Assembly: GCA_002291985.1 (NCBI GenBank)
Contig: DBBB01000134.1
Coordinates: forward strand, 1 to 6,394
Direction: 5' to 3'
Length of the DNA: 6,394 nucleotides
Source of the DNA: Firmicutes bacterium UBA995
GTDB lineage: Bacteria > Bacillota > Sulfobacillia > UBA995
The position numbers and the translations under genes were made by a program. Under the pieces are notes generated by a model that made no database searches, was not told where the DNA came from, and saw nothing but the letters and a program-made list of their open reading frames with translations. The stretch's first letter is position 1. Each line of letters opens with the position of its first letter. This document shows positions 1 to 6,150 of the stretch, piece by piece.

Positions 1-93
1 CCAGGGACCTTCGCTGAGGCTGCGCTCCACCATCGCCACCGCCTGGCTGACGCCCAGGCAGAACCCGATATCCCCCGCCACCACCACCTTCAT
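1..93 (-). CDS. ispH: 4-hydroxy-3-methylbut-2-enyl diphosphate reductase, N-terminal fragment (cut by window edge)
   Basis: Only the first 31 codons are present; the gene runs off the low-coordinate end. The visible protein starts MKVVVAGDIGFCLGVSQAV, and GFCLGV at residues 10-15 is the IspH/LytB signature. C12 would be the first of three cysteines that hold the [4Fe-4S] cluster. IspH is the last enzyme of the MEP isoprenoid pathway, a cytosolic enzyme that reduces HMBPP to IPP and DMAPP. The ATG shares four bases (ATGA) with the plsC stop, which fixes the start and suggests translational coupling. The residues after the motif read SQAV, where many homologues have K-R-A-[VI]; this is a small deviation that does not upset the assignment. 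The order cmk-plsC-ispH is familiar from Clostridia and supports the call. The family is recognised from a short stretch only. Confidence 0.85.
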   Translation of the reverse strand, partial: MKVVVAGDIGFCLGVSQAVAMVERSLSEGPW

Positions 94-686
94 CCGGCCG
101 CCTCCCCGTCATCCATCAGCCTGCGGATGCGCTCCATGACCTGCTCGCTCTGACCGGCAAGCCAGGTCGAGCCCGTGCGGCCTTCCGGCGGCGGGTCCAG
201 GCGCAGGGGAGGCCCGAACTTCAGCGTCAAGGGAGAACGCAGCCGATAGTCGCCGATGATGGCGGCGGGGACGAGCACCGCCCCCGACTTGACGGCGAGG
301 AGGGCAGCTCCCGGCTCGGCTCTCCTCAGGCTGCCGTCACGACTGCGGGTACCCTCGGGGAACATGCCCAGCAGCTTGCCGTCCGCGAGGAGCTGGAACC
401 CACGCCGGAGGGCTGTCCGGTCCGGCTCGCCCCGCCGCACGGGAAAGGCGCCCACCATGGGCAGAAGCCAGTTTAGCAGGGGAAAGCGGAACAGCTCCGA
501 CTTGGCCATGAAGTGCACCTGACGCGGACAGGCAAGCCCCACCGTTACAGGGTCCGCCCAGGTACGATGATTTGCGCAGATGAGGGCGGCACCGCTGGTC
601 GGGATGTGCTCGACACCCGAATGGCTCCATCGGAAAAACAGCCGCCAGATCAATCGGAAGACGAACATGCAGAAGCGATACAACAA
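90..686 (-). CDS. plsC: 1-acyl-sn-glycerol-3-phosphate acyltransferase (PlsC/LPLAT family)
   Basis: The 198-residue product is a membrane-associated acyltransferase that adds the second acyl chain to lysophosphatidic acid to give phosphatidic acid, the precursor of membrane phospholipids. The family motifs occur in order: the catalytic H-x4-D box (H40 to D45 in NHRTWAD), an FPVRRGEPD segment at 81-89 (motif II with its conserved Arg and Gly), FPEGTRS at 109-115 (motif III) and VPAAIIG at 139-145 (motif IV). The hydrophobic, aromatic and basic N-terminus (residues 1-20) is the usual membrane-contact segment. The length is typical for the short bacterial form. The start is TTG at 686: a strong Shine-Dalgarno GGGAAGGGGA (695-704) lies 8 bases upstream, whereas the in-frame ATG at 668 has none. 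The gene begins one base after the cmk stop codon, and its own stop overlaps ispH. The exact acyl donor (acyl-CoA or acyl-ACP) cannot be read from the sequence. Confidence 0.92.
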   Translation of the reverse strand: MLYRFCMFVFRLIWRLFFRWSHSGVEHIPTSGAALICANHRTWADPVTVGLACPRQVHFMAKSELFRFPLLNWLLPMVGAFPVRRGEPDRTALRRGFQLLADGKLLGMFPEGTRSRDGSLRRAEPGAALLAVKSGAVLVPAAIIGDYRLRSPLTLKFGPPLRLDPPPEGRTGSTWLAGQSEQVMERIRRLMDDGEAAG

Positions 687-687
687 G

Positions 688-1398
688 CTAGCAGTCCCCT
701 TCCCTTGCCGGCAGCCCGCACAAGTCCAGCAGCTCTTTCACTACCCGGTCCACCGACTTGCCCGAGGTGTCGACGACGATCGCGTCCGTGGCAGGCGCCA
801 GCGGGTCGACCGCTCGTTGCCGATCGAAGCGATCCCGGCAGGCCATATCTCCTTCCAGTTCGGTCAGGGACACGCGGCATCCTCGCTCTTCGAGTTCACG
901 CTGCCGGCGCTCAGCCCGCTCGCGAGGCGAGGCGGTCAGGAAGAACTTGTGGTCGGCACGGGGGAGCACAACCGTGCCCACATCCCGGCCTTCCATGACC
1001 ACGCCTCCTCCTGCGGCAAGCGCCCTCTGGAGGGCGACGAGATACCGGCGGACCTCCGGGACGCTGGCCACCTGCGACACCGCCCGGTCGACCTCTCGCG
1101 TCCGAATGGCGCAACTCACATCCTCGCCATCGAGGGAGATGCCGTGCTCTCCTTCCACGGTGAGCGTCGTCTCGCGCGCCAGTTCCCCGAGCGCAGCGGC
1201 ATCATCCGGAGATATGCCGGTCCGCAGGGCCTTGAGCGTCAGGGCGCGGTACATTGCCCCGGTATCGCAATAGCGGTAGCCCAGGCGGGCCGCCAGGCGA
1301 CGGGCCACCGTGCTCTTCCCCGCCCCTGCCGGCCCGTCCACGGCGACGGTGCGTCGCGGCGCGCTTTTGTCCCTCATCGTCCGGGTTCTCTTCGACAT
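688..1398 (-). CDS. cmk: cytidylate (CMP/dCMP) kinase
   Basis: The 236-residue cytosolic kinase phosphorylates CMP and dCMP to their diphosphates using ATP. With the ATG at 1398 as residue 1, the P-loop is GPAGAGKST at 22-30. It is followed by the CMP-kinase signature YCDTGAMYRA (43-52), the NMP-binding region TREVDRAVSQVAS (100-112), MEGRDVGTVVLP (135-146), and the lid/C-terminal segment RDRFDRQRAVDPL (188-200) with DAIVVDTS (205-212). Together these identify Cmk rather than another P-loop kinase. The frame is open up to a TTG at 1431 that would overlap the preceding gene. I prefer ATG 1398 because GAGGGG (1402-1407) lies just upstream, although the 3-base spacing is short. A second ATG at 1377 (MRDKSAP) is a possible alternative. 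The gap from the radical SAM stop is 22 bases and contains no clear promoter or terminator. Confidence 0.94.
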   Translation of the reverse strand: MSKRTRTMRDKSAPRRTVAVDGPAGAGKSTVARRLAARLGYRYCDTGAMYRALTLKALRTGISPDDAAALGELARETTLTVEGEHGISLDGEDVSCAIRTREVDRAVSQVASVPEVRRYLVALQRALAAGGGVVMEGRDVGTVVLPRADHKFFLTASPRERAERRQRELEERGCRVSLTELEGDMACRDRFDRQRAVDPLAPATDAIVVDTSGKSVDRVVKELLDLCGLPAREGDC

Positions 1399-1420
1399 AC
1401 ACCCCTCTTTATCCTTGGTT

Positions 1421-2338
1421 TCACAAGCCAACCGCCCGGCTCAAGCCGGCAGCCCTCGCCGCCGCGAGCGCCCGGGCGTACTCGCCGGGCGTCACGCACC
1501 GGTCGAGGGGCGGGAACGCGCGGGCCCGGTGAGCCGGCCGGTACTGGGCCATCACATTGCAGACGGTGGCGGGCGACACCTCCTGCGCAAGGAAACGTGC
1601 CACCTCGGGCGTTCCCCCAAGCCCCCCGGGCAAGACCAAGTGCCGGACCAGGAGTCCCTTTCGAGCCACTCCTTTGTCGTCGACCTGGAGGTCGCCCACC
1701 TGGCGATGCATCTCCCTCACCGCCGCCTGGCTGAAGTGCGGGTAGTCGGGAGCACGGGACAGCCGGCGGGACACCTCGTGATCAGCATATTTCACATCGG
1801 GGAGGTAGATATCCACCACCCCCTCCAGTAGTCCCAGGGCGTCGACCGACTCGTACCCGCTGCAATTGTACACGAGGGGCACGGCCAGCCCGGCATCGGC
1901 GGCGATGGCGAGTGCGGCCAGGATCATGGGGGTGACATGGGTGGGGGTGACGAGGTTGACATTGTGGCATCCCTGCGCCTGGAGTCGAAGCATGATCCGG
2001 GCGAGGGCGGGCGGTTCCACCACCACGCCCCGCGCGCCTCCCGAGCTGATGTCCGCGTTCTGGCAGTACACGCAGCGCAAGGGGCAGTGGGCAAAGAAGA
2101 TCGTCCCCGAACCTTGCGAGCCCACGAGGGGCCGTTCCTCACCGAAGTGCGGGCCGTAGCTGGCGACGATGGCCCGGTCGCCGGTGCGGCATACGCCGTG
2201 CTGTCCCCGACTACGGTCCACCCGGCATCGCCGGGGACACAGGGAACACGGCTTGCCCAGGCGCCGCATGCCTTCACGGGCACGACTGGCCAGTTCCCCG
2301 GACGCAAGGCGAAGGTATCCCGGGTGATTGGAGGTCAC
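1421..2338 (-). CDS. PflX-like radical SAM protein (COG1313 type), function unknown
   Basis: This is a 305-residue product from a GTG start. An N-terminal cysteine cluster (C31, C34, C38 in CSLCPRRC, plus C50) precedes the radical SAM motif C85-x3-C89-x2-C92 (CPLRCVYC), whose cysteines should bind the [4Fe-4S] cluster that cleaves S-adenosylmethionine. GSGTIFF (76-82), YCQNADIS (91-98) and HNVNLVTPTH (125-134) are typical of COG1313, often labelled 'putative pyruvate-formate lyase activating enzyme'. No pyruvate-formate lyase gene is seen here, so that name should not be read as a function. The frame is open up to 2428, but GTG at 2338 shares GTGA with the stop of the ATPase gene, has GGGGAAG directly before it, and gives the expected length. 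The product appears soluble. It might modify a protein or cofactor; its place behind a B12 importer hints at corrinoid physiology, but this is inference. Confidence 0.85.
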   Translation of the reverse strand: MTSNHPGYLRLASGELASRAREGMRRLGKPCSLCPRRCRVDRSRGQHGVCRTGDRAIVASYGPHFGEERPLVGSQGSGTIFFAHCPLRCVYCQNADISSGGARGVVVEPPALARIMLRLQAQGCHNVNLVTPTHVTPMILAALAIAADAGLAVPLVYNCSGYESVDALGLLEGVVDIYLPDVKYADHEVSRRLSRAPDYPHFSQAAVREMHRQVGDLQVDDKGVARKGLLVRHLVLPGGLGGTPEVARFLAQEVSPATVCNVMAQYRPAHRARAFPPLDRCVTPGEYARALAAARAAGLSRAVGL

Positions 2339-3669
2339 CTTCCCCGCCCCCGTGTCCTTTCGGCTCGCTGGTCGACCTCCTGGACCGCGGTCTGGTGCCC
2401 GGTTTCGCGGGCGCCCTCGTTCAGCCATCGCAGCACCGCCCGGTCATCGGTGACGGTTGTCACCGCGCCCTCGCGGATGGCGGCGTAGATCGGCGCCGCC
2501 ATCCCTGCCGTGAAGTCTCGCTGGGGCCAGGGAGTCGCCTCCACCACCACCACGAGGCCGCCGGCCTGCATGGCATCGCGCACGGCCTGAAGATTGGGGA
2601 GGTTGCCGCGGCCCACGGCCAGATCCGCGAGCACCACCCAGTGGGCCGCCCGCATCAACTCCAGGGCACGAGCGCGTTCCCCGTCGCCCACCGGCGAGAA
2701 GGGAGCGGCCTCCACCACCTCCAGCCCCAGCGAACGGGCCAGCACCCAGTCGCTGTCGCCCCGGTTGAGCACGCCGGCAGTCACGGCAAACCCCGCCAGG
2801 GTCAAGGCTTCCAGCAGCCAGGCTGCGCTTCCCCCACCGCCGACCACGTGCACTCGGCGGCCATCACCTTGGAGGGGGGCAGGGTCCTCATCCCTCCCGG
2901 ACACCAGGGTGACCTGCGGGACCCCGCGGATGGGGTGCCGGGAGATGACGGTACGGCTGCCGTACACCTCCTCCAGGTGAGACGAGAGCAGGACCTGTTC
3001 CGGTGTGCCGCGCGCGTGCACCCGGCCTGCCCGCAGGAGCACCAGTTCGTCGCAGTACAGCGCGGCCAGGTTCAGGTCGTGGAGGATGACCAGTACGGCC
3101 ACGCCGTCCGCCCGGTTCAGCCGTCGCAGCAGATCCAGTAGTTCGACCTTGTAGTTGATGTCCAGGTGCGCGGTGGGTTCATCGAGCAACAGGTATCTCG
3201 GTTCCTGGGCGAGGGCCCGGGCGATGGCGAGCCGCTGCCGCTCGCCTCCCGACAGCTCGGCCAGGCTGCGCTCGGCAAGGGACAGCGTACCGGTGAGCGA
3301 TAGTGCCCGGCGTGCCACGGCCAGGTCGCGTGGCCCTTCCCCCTGGAAGCGCCGGAGATGGGGCAACCGTCCCATCAGCACCAGCTCCTCGGCGAGCAGG
3401 GGAAAGGCCGGCGGCAATCCCTGGGCTACCGTTGCCACCTGGCGGGCAACGGTCATGGGCGAAAGCTGCCAGAGGTCCTCGCCGCCCAGGGTGACCCGGC
3501 CGTGCCGGGGTCGGAGGACACGACTCATCGCTTTGAGCAGGGTGGATTTGCCGGAAGCGTTGGGGCCGATCAACCCCACGAAACCTCCTGCCGGCAGCTC
3601 CAGGTCAACGGCATGGGCGACCGGTCGGCCCCGGTAGCCCAGCGTAGCTCCCTCCAGACGGAGTGCCAC
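2335..3669 (-). CDS. btuD: ABC transporter ATPase (BtuD/FecE type) fused to a C-terminal Rossmann-like domain
   Basis: The 444-residue protein starts at GTG 3669, 17 bases after the permease stop. Residues 1-250 form a complete ABC ATPase: Walker A GPNASGKST (35-43), Q-loop Q83, signature LSGGERQR (139-146), Walker B YLLLDEP (159-165), D-loop HLD (168-170) and switch His H197. The order and sequence match the FecE/BtuD/HmuV group, which powers iron-siderophore, haem and cobalamin import from the cytoplasmic side. BtuD-type subunits are usually about 250-270 residues, so about 170 residues are extra. That extension (about 271-416) begins with a beta strand and glycine loop, VHVVGGGGSAAW (273-284), and has further hydrophobic strands at 294-301, 344-350 and 371-378. 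It looks like a nucleotide- or cofactor-binding alpha/beta fold. The last 25 residues are polar and basic, probably disordered. The cobalamin riboswitch points to corrinoid as substrate. The role of the extension is unknown. Confidence 0.88.
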   Translation of the reverse strand: MALRLEGATLGYRGRPVAHAVDLELPAGGFVGLIGPNASGKSTLLKAMSRVLRPRHGRVTLGGEDLWQLSPMTVARQVATVAQGLPPAFPLLAEELVLMGRLPHLRRFQGEGPRDLAVARRALSLTGTLSLAERSLAELSGGERQRLAIARALAQEPRYLLLDEPTAHLDINYKVELLDLLRRLNRADGVAVLVILHDLNLAALYCDELVLLRAGRVHARGTPEQVLLSSHLEEVYGSRTVISRHPIRGVPQVTLVSGRDEDPAPLQGDGRRVHVVGGGGSAAWLLEALTLAGFAVTAGVLNRGDSDWVLARSLGLEVVEAAPFSPVGDGERARALELMRAAHWVVLADLAVGRGNLPNLQAVRDAMQAGGLVVVVEATPWPQRDFTAGMAAPIYAAIREGAVTTVTDDRAVLRWLNEGARETGHQTAVQEVDQRAERTRGRGR

Positions 3670-3686
3670 CGTCTTACCTACCCCCC

Positions 3687-4748
3687 TCAGGACAACCCGC
3701 CCCTGGCTCTTCGGAGCAGGAACAGGAAAAACGGCCCGCCCAGCAAGGACGTGACCACCCCCACCGGCAGCTCGACCGGGGGCAGGGCGGTTCGCGCAAC
3801 CAGGTCGGCCAGAACCAGCAAGATGCCGCCCGCCAGGGCTGAAGCGGGCAGGAGGATGCGATGATCCGAACCCACCCCGAGTCGGGTGAGATGAGGCACC
3901 ATGAGTCCGACAAAGCCGATGATGCCGGACACGGCCACCGCGGCTGCCGTGCCCAGGGTAGCGCCGAGGATGAGGATGAGCTTGGCCCGCTCGGTATCGA
4001 CGCCGAGCTGGCGGGCGCTCTCCTCCCCCAGCAAGAGGGCGTTGAGTTCGCGGGAGAGGGCAAGCACGGCCAGGCTGCCTGTAGCGAGATAAGGGGCAGC
4101 GATCAGGATGTGGGACCAGCCCCGACCGCTGAACCCTCCCATCAACCAGAAGATTACCGGTCGAACATCCCGCTGGGCCAGCAGGATCAGGCCAGACACG
4201 ATCGCCGCCAGGAATGAACCCATGGCTATCCCTGCGAGTAACAGGTTAAGCTGGGGTACCCGTCCGCCCTCCCGGGCGAGGAGATACACGGCGGTGACCG
4301 AGGCGAGCGCCCCGACGAAGGCTGCCGGCACGAGCGACAGGGCCAGGGCGCCGCCGACGGTCATAGCCAGGGTGGCGCCAAGAGCGGCGCCGGAGGAGAC
4401 GCCGATGACGTAGGGGTCGGCCATGGGGTTGCCGAGCAGTCCCTGGAAGGCCGCGCCCGCCATCCCCAGGGTGGCGCCGACCAGGGCCGCCAGCACCACC
4501 CGGGGGGCACGCACCACCAGCACGATCGCCTCGCGACTGGCCGGCCAGTCCGCCTCTGCCGGCGCGCCCCATACCCAGAGGCGCGACAGCAGCATCCACG
4601 CTACCTCCCCCACCGGCACCCTGACCGCCCCGTAGCCAAGACCCAGAAGGCAGGCGGCCCCCAGCCCTACGGCCAGCACCGTCAGTACGAGACGCCCGCG
4701 CCTGGCCCGCCGGCCGAGGTGGTCATCGGGTCTACGCGACCGCTTCAC
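3687..4748 (-). CDS. btuC: cobalamin ABC transporter permease (BtuC/FecCD family)
   Basis: The 353-residue integral membrane protein has repeated long hydrophobic segments, as expected for the roughly ten-helix FecCD/BtuC fold; the native importer would use two copies. Family landmarks are RAPRV (80-84), the block GATLGMAGAAFQGLLGNP (91-108) followed by DPYVIGVSSGA, the cytoplasmic loop GEESARQLGVD (241-251), GFVGLMVPHLTR (278-289) and the C-terminal LPVGVVTSLLGGPFFLFL (327-344). The arginine-rich N-terminus (residues 1-19) should face the cytoplasm. The start is GTG 4748, sharing GTGA with the btuF stop. I see no good Shine-Dalgarno there, so translation probably depends on coupling to btuF. 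By sequence alone the family also includes siderophore and haem permeases; the riboswitch upstream favours cobalamin. Confidence 0.92.
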   Translation of the reverse strand: MKRSRRPDDHLGRRARRGRLVLTVLAVGLGAACLLGLGYGAVRVPVGEVAWMLLSRLWVWGAPAEADWPASREAIVLVVRAPRVVLAALVGATLGMAGAAFQGLLGNPMADPYVIGVSSGAALGATLAMTVGGALALSLVPAAFVGALASVTAVYLLAREGGRVPQLNLLLAGIAMGSFLAAIVSGLILLAQRDVRPVIFWLMGGFSGRGWSHILIAAPYLATGSLAVLALSRELNALLLGEESARQLGVDTERAKLILILGATLGTAAAVAVSGIIGFVGLMVPHLTRLGVGSDHRILLPASALAGGILLVLADLVARTALPPVELPVGVVTSLLGGPFFLFLLRRARGGLS

Positions 4749-5665
4749 CGGAACTGTTTGGGGTGTAGCAGTCGGGCCAGGAGTTCAAGCCCTTCCACGA
4801 TCCGCGGCCCCGGTCGGCTCACGAGGTCGCCGTCTACCGGGTGGACGCGCCCGGTCTTTACCGCGGTCAACTCCGCCCACCCGGGGAGCGCGCTCAGGCC
4901 CGCCACCGAACCCGGTGCCAGGGTGGCGACGATGATCACATCCGGGTCTGCCTGAAGCAGAGCCTCGAGGCTGTACTGGGCGTAGGGAACTCCCACCTCT
5001 TCAGCGACGTTGCGGCCGCCCGCCTGATCGATCAGGTCATGGACGAAGGAACCGGGGCCGACCGTCCATAGCTGATCATCGAGCACCCAGAACACGGTCG
5101 GCCGGTCGTGGGTCGGGGTTGCCACCCGCGCCCGTATCTCCTCCATCCTCTCGCGCATATCCTTCGCAACTTCGTTTGCGCGTTCGACGGCATGGGTCGC
5201 CGATCCCACCATGAGCAGCTGCTCCACCACCCCGGCCGCCGTGGGGGCATTGACTACCAGGACGGGTATGCCGAGCGCCTCCAGACGGATGACGATCTCG
5301 CTTTCCGCCGTGCCGGCAGCGAGCACGAGATCCGGCCGGAGAGCGAGGATCCGCTCGTAGTTGGCAGCCCAGGCATCGCCCACTCTTTCGATGGCCTGGA
5401 CCTCGGGAGGGTAATTGCACCAGGTGGTAACGCCCAGCACGCGGGCACCCAGACCCAGCGCGAACAGGATCTCGGTGTTGGCGGGGGCCATGCTTATCAG
5501 GCGTTGCGGCATACCGGACAGGGTGACTTGCCGGCCGGCGCCATCGGTGATCGTCGGCCCCACCGGCACGCCAGCCGGTTGGCGACAGGCCATTGCGAGC
5601 ACCGCGAACAGCAGCAGTACTGTCGCGGCGATCACGGCACTCTTCCTGTTGACGAACTTGTTCAC
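4745..5665 (-). CDS. btuF: cobalamin-binding lipoprotein of ABC importer (BtuF-like, periplasmic-binding fold)
   Basis: The 306-residue substrate-binding protein has a basic N-terminus, a hydrophobic stretch (9-24) and an AMAC lipobox with C27 as the likely lipidated residue. This indicates a lipoprotein anchored outside the membrane, as in Gram-positive-type importers. The mature part is a class III binding-protein domain: RLISMAPANTEILFALGLG (55-73, with E65 in the place used by BtuF-like proteins to dock on permease arginines), WCNYPPE (82-88), ERVGD, ILALRPDLVLA (106-116), then after the linking helix QAGGRN (214-219), LLQADPDVIIV (237-247) and GRVHPVDGD (272-280). The start is GTG 5665, with AGGAGGTG (5674-5681) 8 bases upstream. 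It is the first gene after the riboswitch and overlaps btuC by four bases. Specificity for cobalamin is inferred from the riboswitch; the fold alone would also allow siderophore or haem. Confidence 0.9.
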   Translation of the reverse strand: MNKFVNRKSAVIAATVLLLFAVLAMACRQPAGVPVGPTITDGAGRQVTLSGMPQRLISMAPANTEILFALGLGARVLGVTTWCNYPPEVQAIERVGDAWAANYERILALRPDLVLAAGTAESEIVIRLEALGIPVLVVNAPTAAGVVEQLLMVGSATHAVERANEVAKDMRERMEEIRARVATPTHDRPTVFWVLDDQLWTVGPGSFVHDLIDQAGGRNVAEEVGVPYAQYSLEALLQADPDVIIVATLAPGSVAGLSALPGWAELTAVKTGRVHPVDGDLVSRPGPRIVEGLELLARLLHPKQFR

Positions 5666-5673
5666 GAAAGGGA

Positions 5674-5681
5674 CACCTCCT
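5674..5681 (-). promoter_or_regulatory. Shine-Dalgarno of btuF
   Basis: AGGAGGTG on the minus strand lies 8 bases before the GTG at 5665 and is the strongest ribosome-binding site in the window. It decides the start of btuF. It lies outside the terminator-like hairpin, so control is more likely transcriptional than by hiding this site. Confidence 0.8.
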
Positions 5682-5716
5682 CCCAGAGTATCTTACCGGG
5701 CGCACGAACACACGTA

Positions 5717-5741
5717 ACCCCCGGTCCTCGGGACCGGGGGT
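5717..5741 (-). terminator. terminator-like hairpin of the riboswitch expression platform
   Basis: The minus-strand RNA has a perfect 10-bp stem, CCCCCGGUCC (5740-5731) with GGACCGGGGG (5727-5718), closed by a CGA loop, plus an A-U pair at the base (5741/5717). It is followed by UUACGUGUGUU, which is U-rich but not a clean U tract. Lying between the aptamer and btuF, it is the natural candidate for the off-switch that stops transcription when cobalamin is bound. Termination efficiency cannot be judged from the sequence; a Rho-assisted or pause-based mechanism is also possible. Confidence 0.65.
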
Positions 5742-5796
5742 CGGCTAACCGCGGCAGCCGCGTCCCCCCTTCCGTCGAGGGTCAGACACGCCCGCA

Positions 5797-5980
5797 GACA
5801 GGCAGGTTTCCTGGCTACCGGTTCATCCTTCCGCCTGCACCTTCCCGCCGGGGCAACCCCGGCAGTGGTCTTCACAGGCGCCGTCACCGGTTACAGTGGC
5901 GCGGACCGCGCCGGCAGGCAGGCGTCACATCCTGCCCCCGGGCTTCCCTGTTCCTCCCTCGGTTCGAGGGAGACCTGTCC
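5797..5980 (-). ncRNA. cobalamin (B12) riboswitch aptamer
   Basis: Read on the minus strand, this leader carries the conserved blocks of the cobalamin riboswitch in the right order: GCCACUGUAA (5900-5891), CCACUG (5868-5863), a CCGGGGUUGCCCCGG hairpin (about 5862-5848), GGGAAGG (5846-5840), GGAUGA (5828-5823) and the B12 box AGCCAGGAAACCUGCC (5816-5801). The closing stem P1 pairs GGACAGG (5980-5974) with CCUGUCU (5802-5796). A local hairpin, CUCCCUCG/CGAGGGAG, sits near the 5' end (about 5954-5972). The GGGAAGG and GGAUGA elements fit the large class I form, which binds adenosylcobalamin; class assignment is less sure than the riboswitch call. It controls the importer genes that follow and is expected to lower their expression when cobalamin is abundant. 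Confidence 0.95.
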
Positions 5981-6013
5981 ACTCGTGTTCAGTTGGGTTC
6001 AAGTCATCGATTC

Positions 6014-6043
6014 ATTATACTTCGGAGAGGGAGATCGTTTCAA
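6014..6043 (-). promoter_or_regulatory. sigma-A/sigma-70 type promoter of the B12 riboswitch operon
   Basis: On the minus strand, TTGAAA (6043-6038) and a perfect TATAAT (6019-6014) are separated by 18 bases. Transcription would start near position 6007, giving a leader of about 340 nt that contains the whole riboswitch before btuF. The location and consensus quality make it convincing, although the start site is a prediction. Confidence 0.8.
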
Positions 6044-6150
6044 CCCATTCGTGCCGTCCCGAGGGCTGGACGGCCGGTAATGGCGCCCTCGGAGAAGTTT
6101 ACCACATCGCGGTGGATTTGCTTGGATGTCGTGCTCTTGTCAGGACTCAT
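6040..6150 (-). CDS. 36-codon ORF overlapping the MNT gene; possible truncated HEPN partner remnant
   Basis: An ATG at 6150 opens a 36-residue frame (begins MSPDKSTTSKQIHRD) that ends at a TGA overlapping the -35 box of the B12 operon. Its start overlaps the nucleotidyltransferase stop by 11 bases, as HEPN (hepT) genes commonly overlap or abut their mntA. A HEPN protein is usually about 110-140 residues with an R-x4-6-H motif; none of that is visible here. It may be the stub of a lost hepT or a chance ORF. No ribosome-binding site stands out. Confidence 0.25.
   Translation of the reverse strand: MSPDKSTTSKQIHRDVVNFSEGAITGRPALGTARMG
6059..6092 (-). repeat. inverted repeat upstream of the promoter
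   Basis: Perfect 8-base arms, CCGAGGGC (6059-6066) and GCCCTCGG (6085-6092), are separated by 18 bases. On the minus strand an alternative overlapping hairpin, CCGUCC/GGACGG, can form with its 3' part. It lies after the nucleotidyltransferase stop and about 16 bases before the -35 box. It could be a transcript end for the upstream gene (there is no U tract) or an operator, or it may have no function. Confidence 0.4.

Noticed and set aside
1399..1431. An N-terminal extension of cmk starting at TTG 1431
   Set aside because: It would overlap the radical SAM stop, adds 11 residues (MACETKDKEGC) not typical of Cmk, and places the GAGGGG ribosome-binding site inside the gene.
1436..1449. A short hairpin (CCGGC/GCCGG) at the end of the radical SAM gene, considered as a terminator before cmk
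   Set aside because: It is only a 5-bp stem inside the coding region, with no U tract after it. It is not enough to call a terminator.
1399..1480. A possible promoter for cmk (TTGAGC, GATAAA-like boxes)
   Set aside because: The boxes are weak and none are properly spaced; compared with the clear promoter at 6014-6043 I cannot support it.
580..1734. A 384-codon open frame on the plus strand
   Set aside because: It lies antisense to cmk and the radical SAM gene, its translation is low-complexity (rich in P, R, G, A), and it matches no family I recognise. Long antisense frames are expected in GC-rich DNA.
2339..2428. An N-terminal extension of the radical SAM protein to 2428
   Set aside because: The 30 extra residues are arginine/glycine-rich and read in another frame through the end of the ATPase gene. 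GTG 2338 with a GTGA overlap gives the normal family length.
2395..3141. A 248-codon open frame on the plus strand
   Set aside because: It is antisense to the ATPase gene, whose motifs are clear, and shows no domain of its own.
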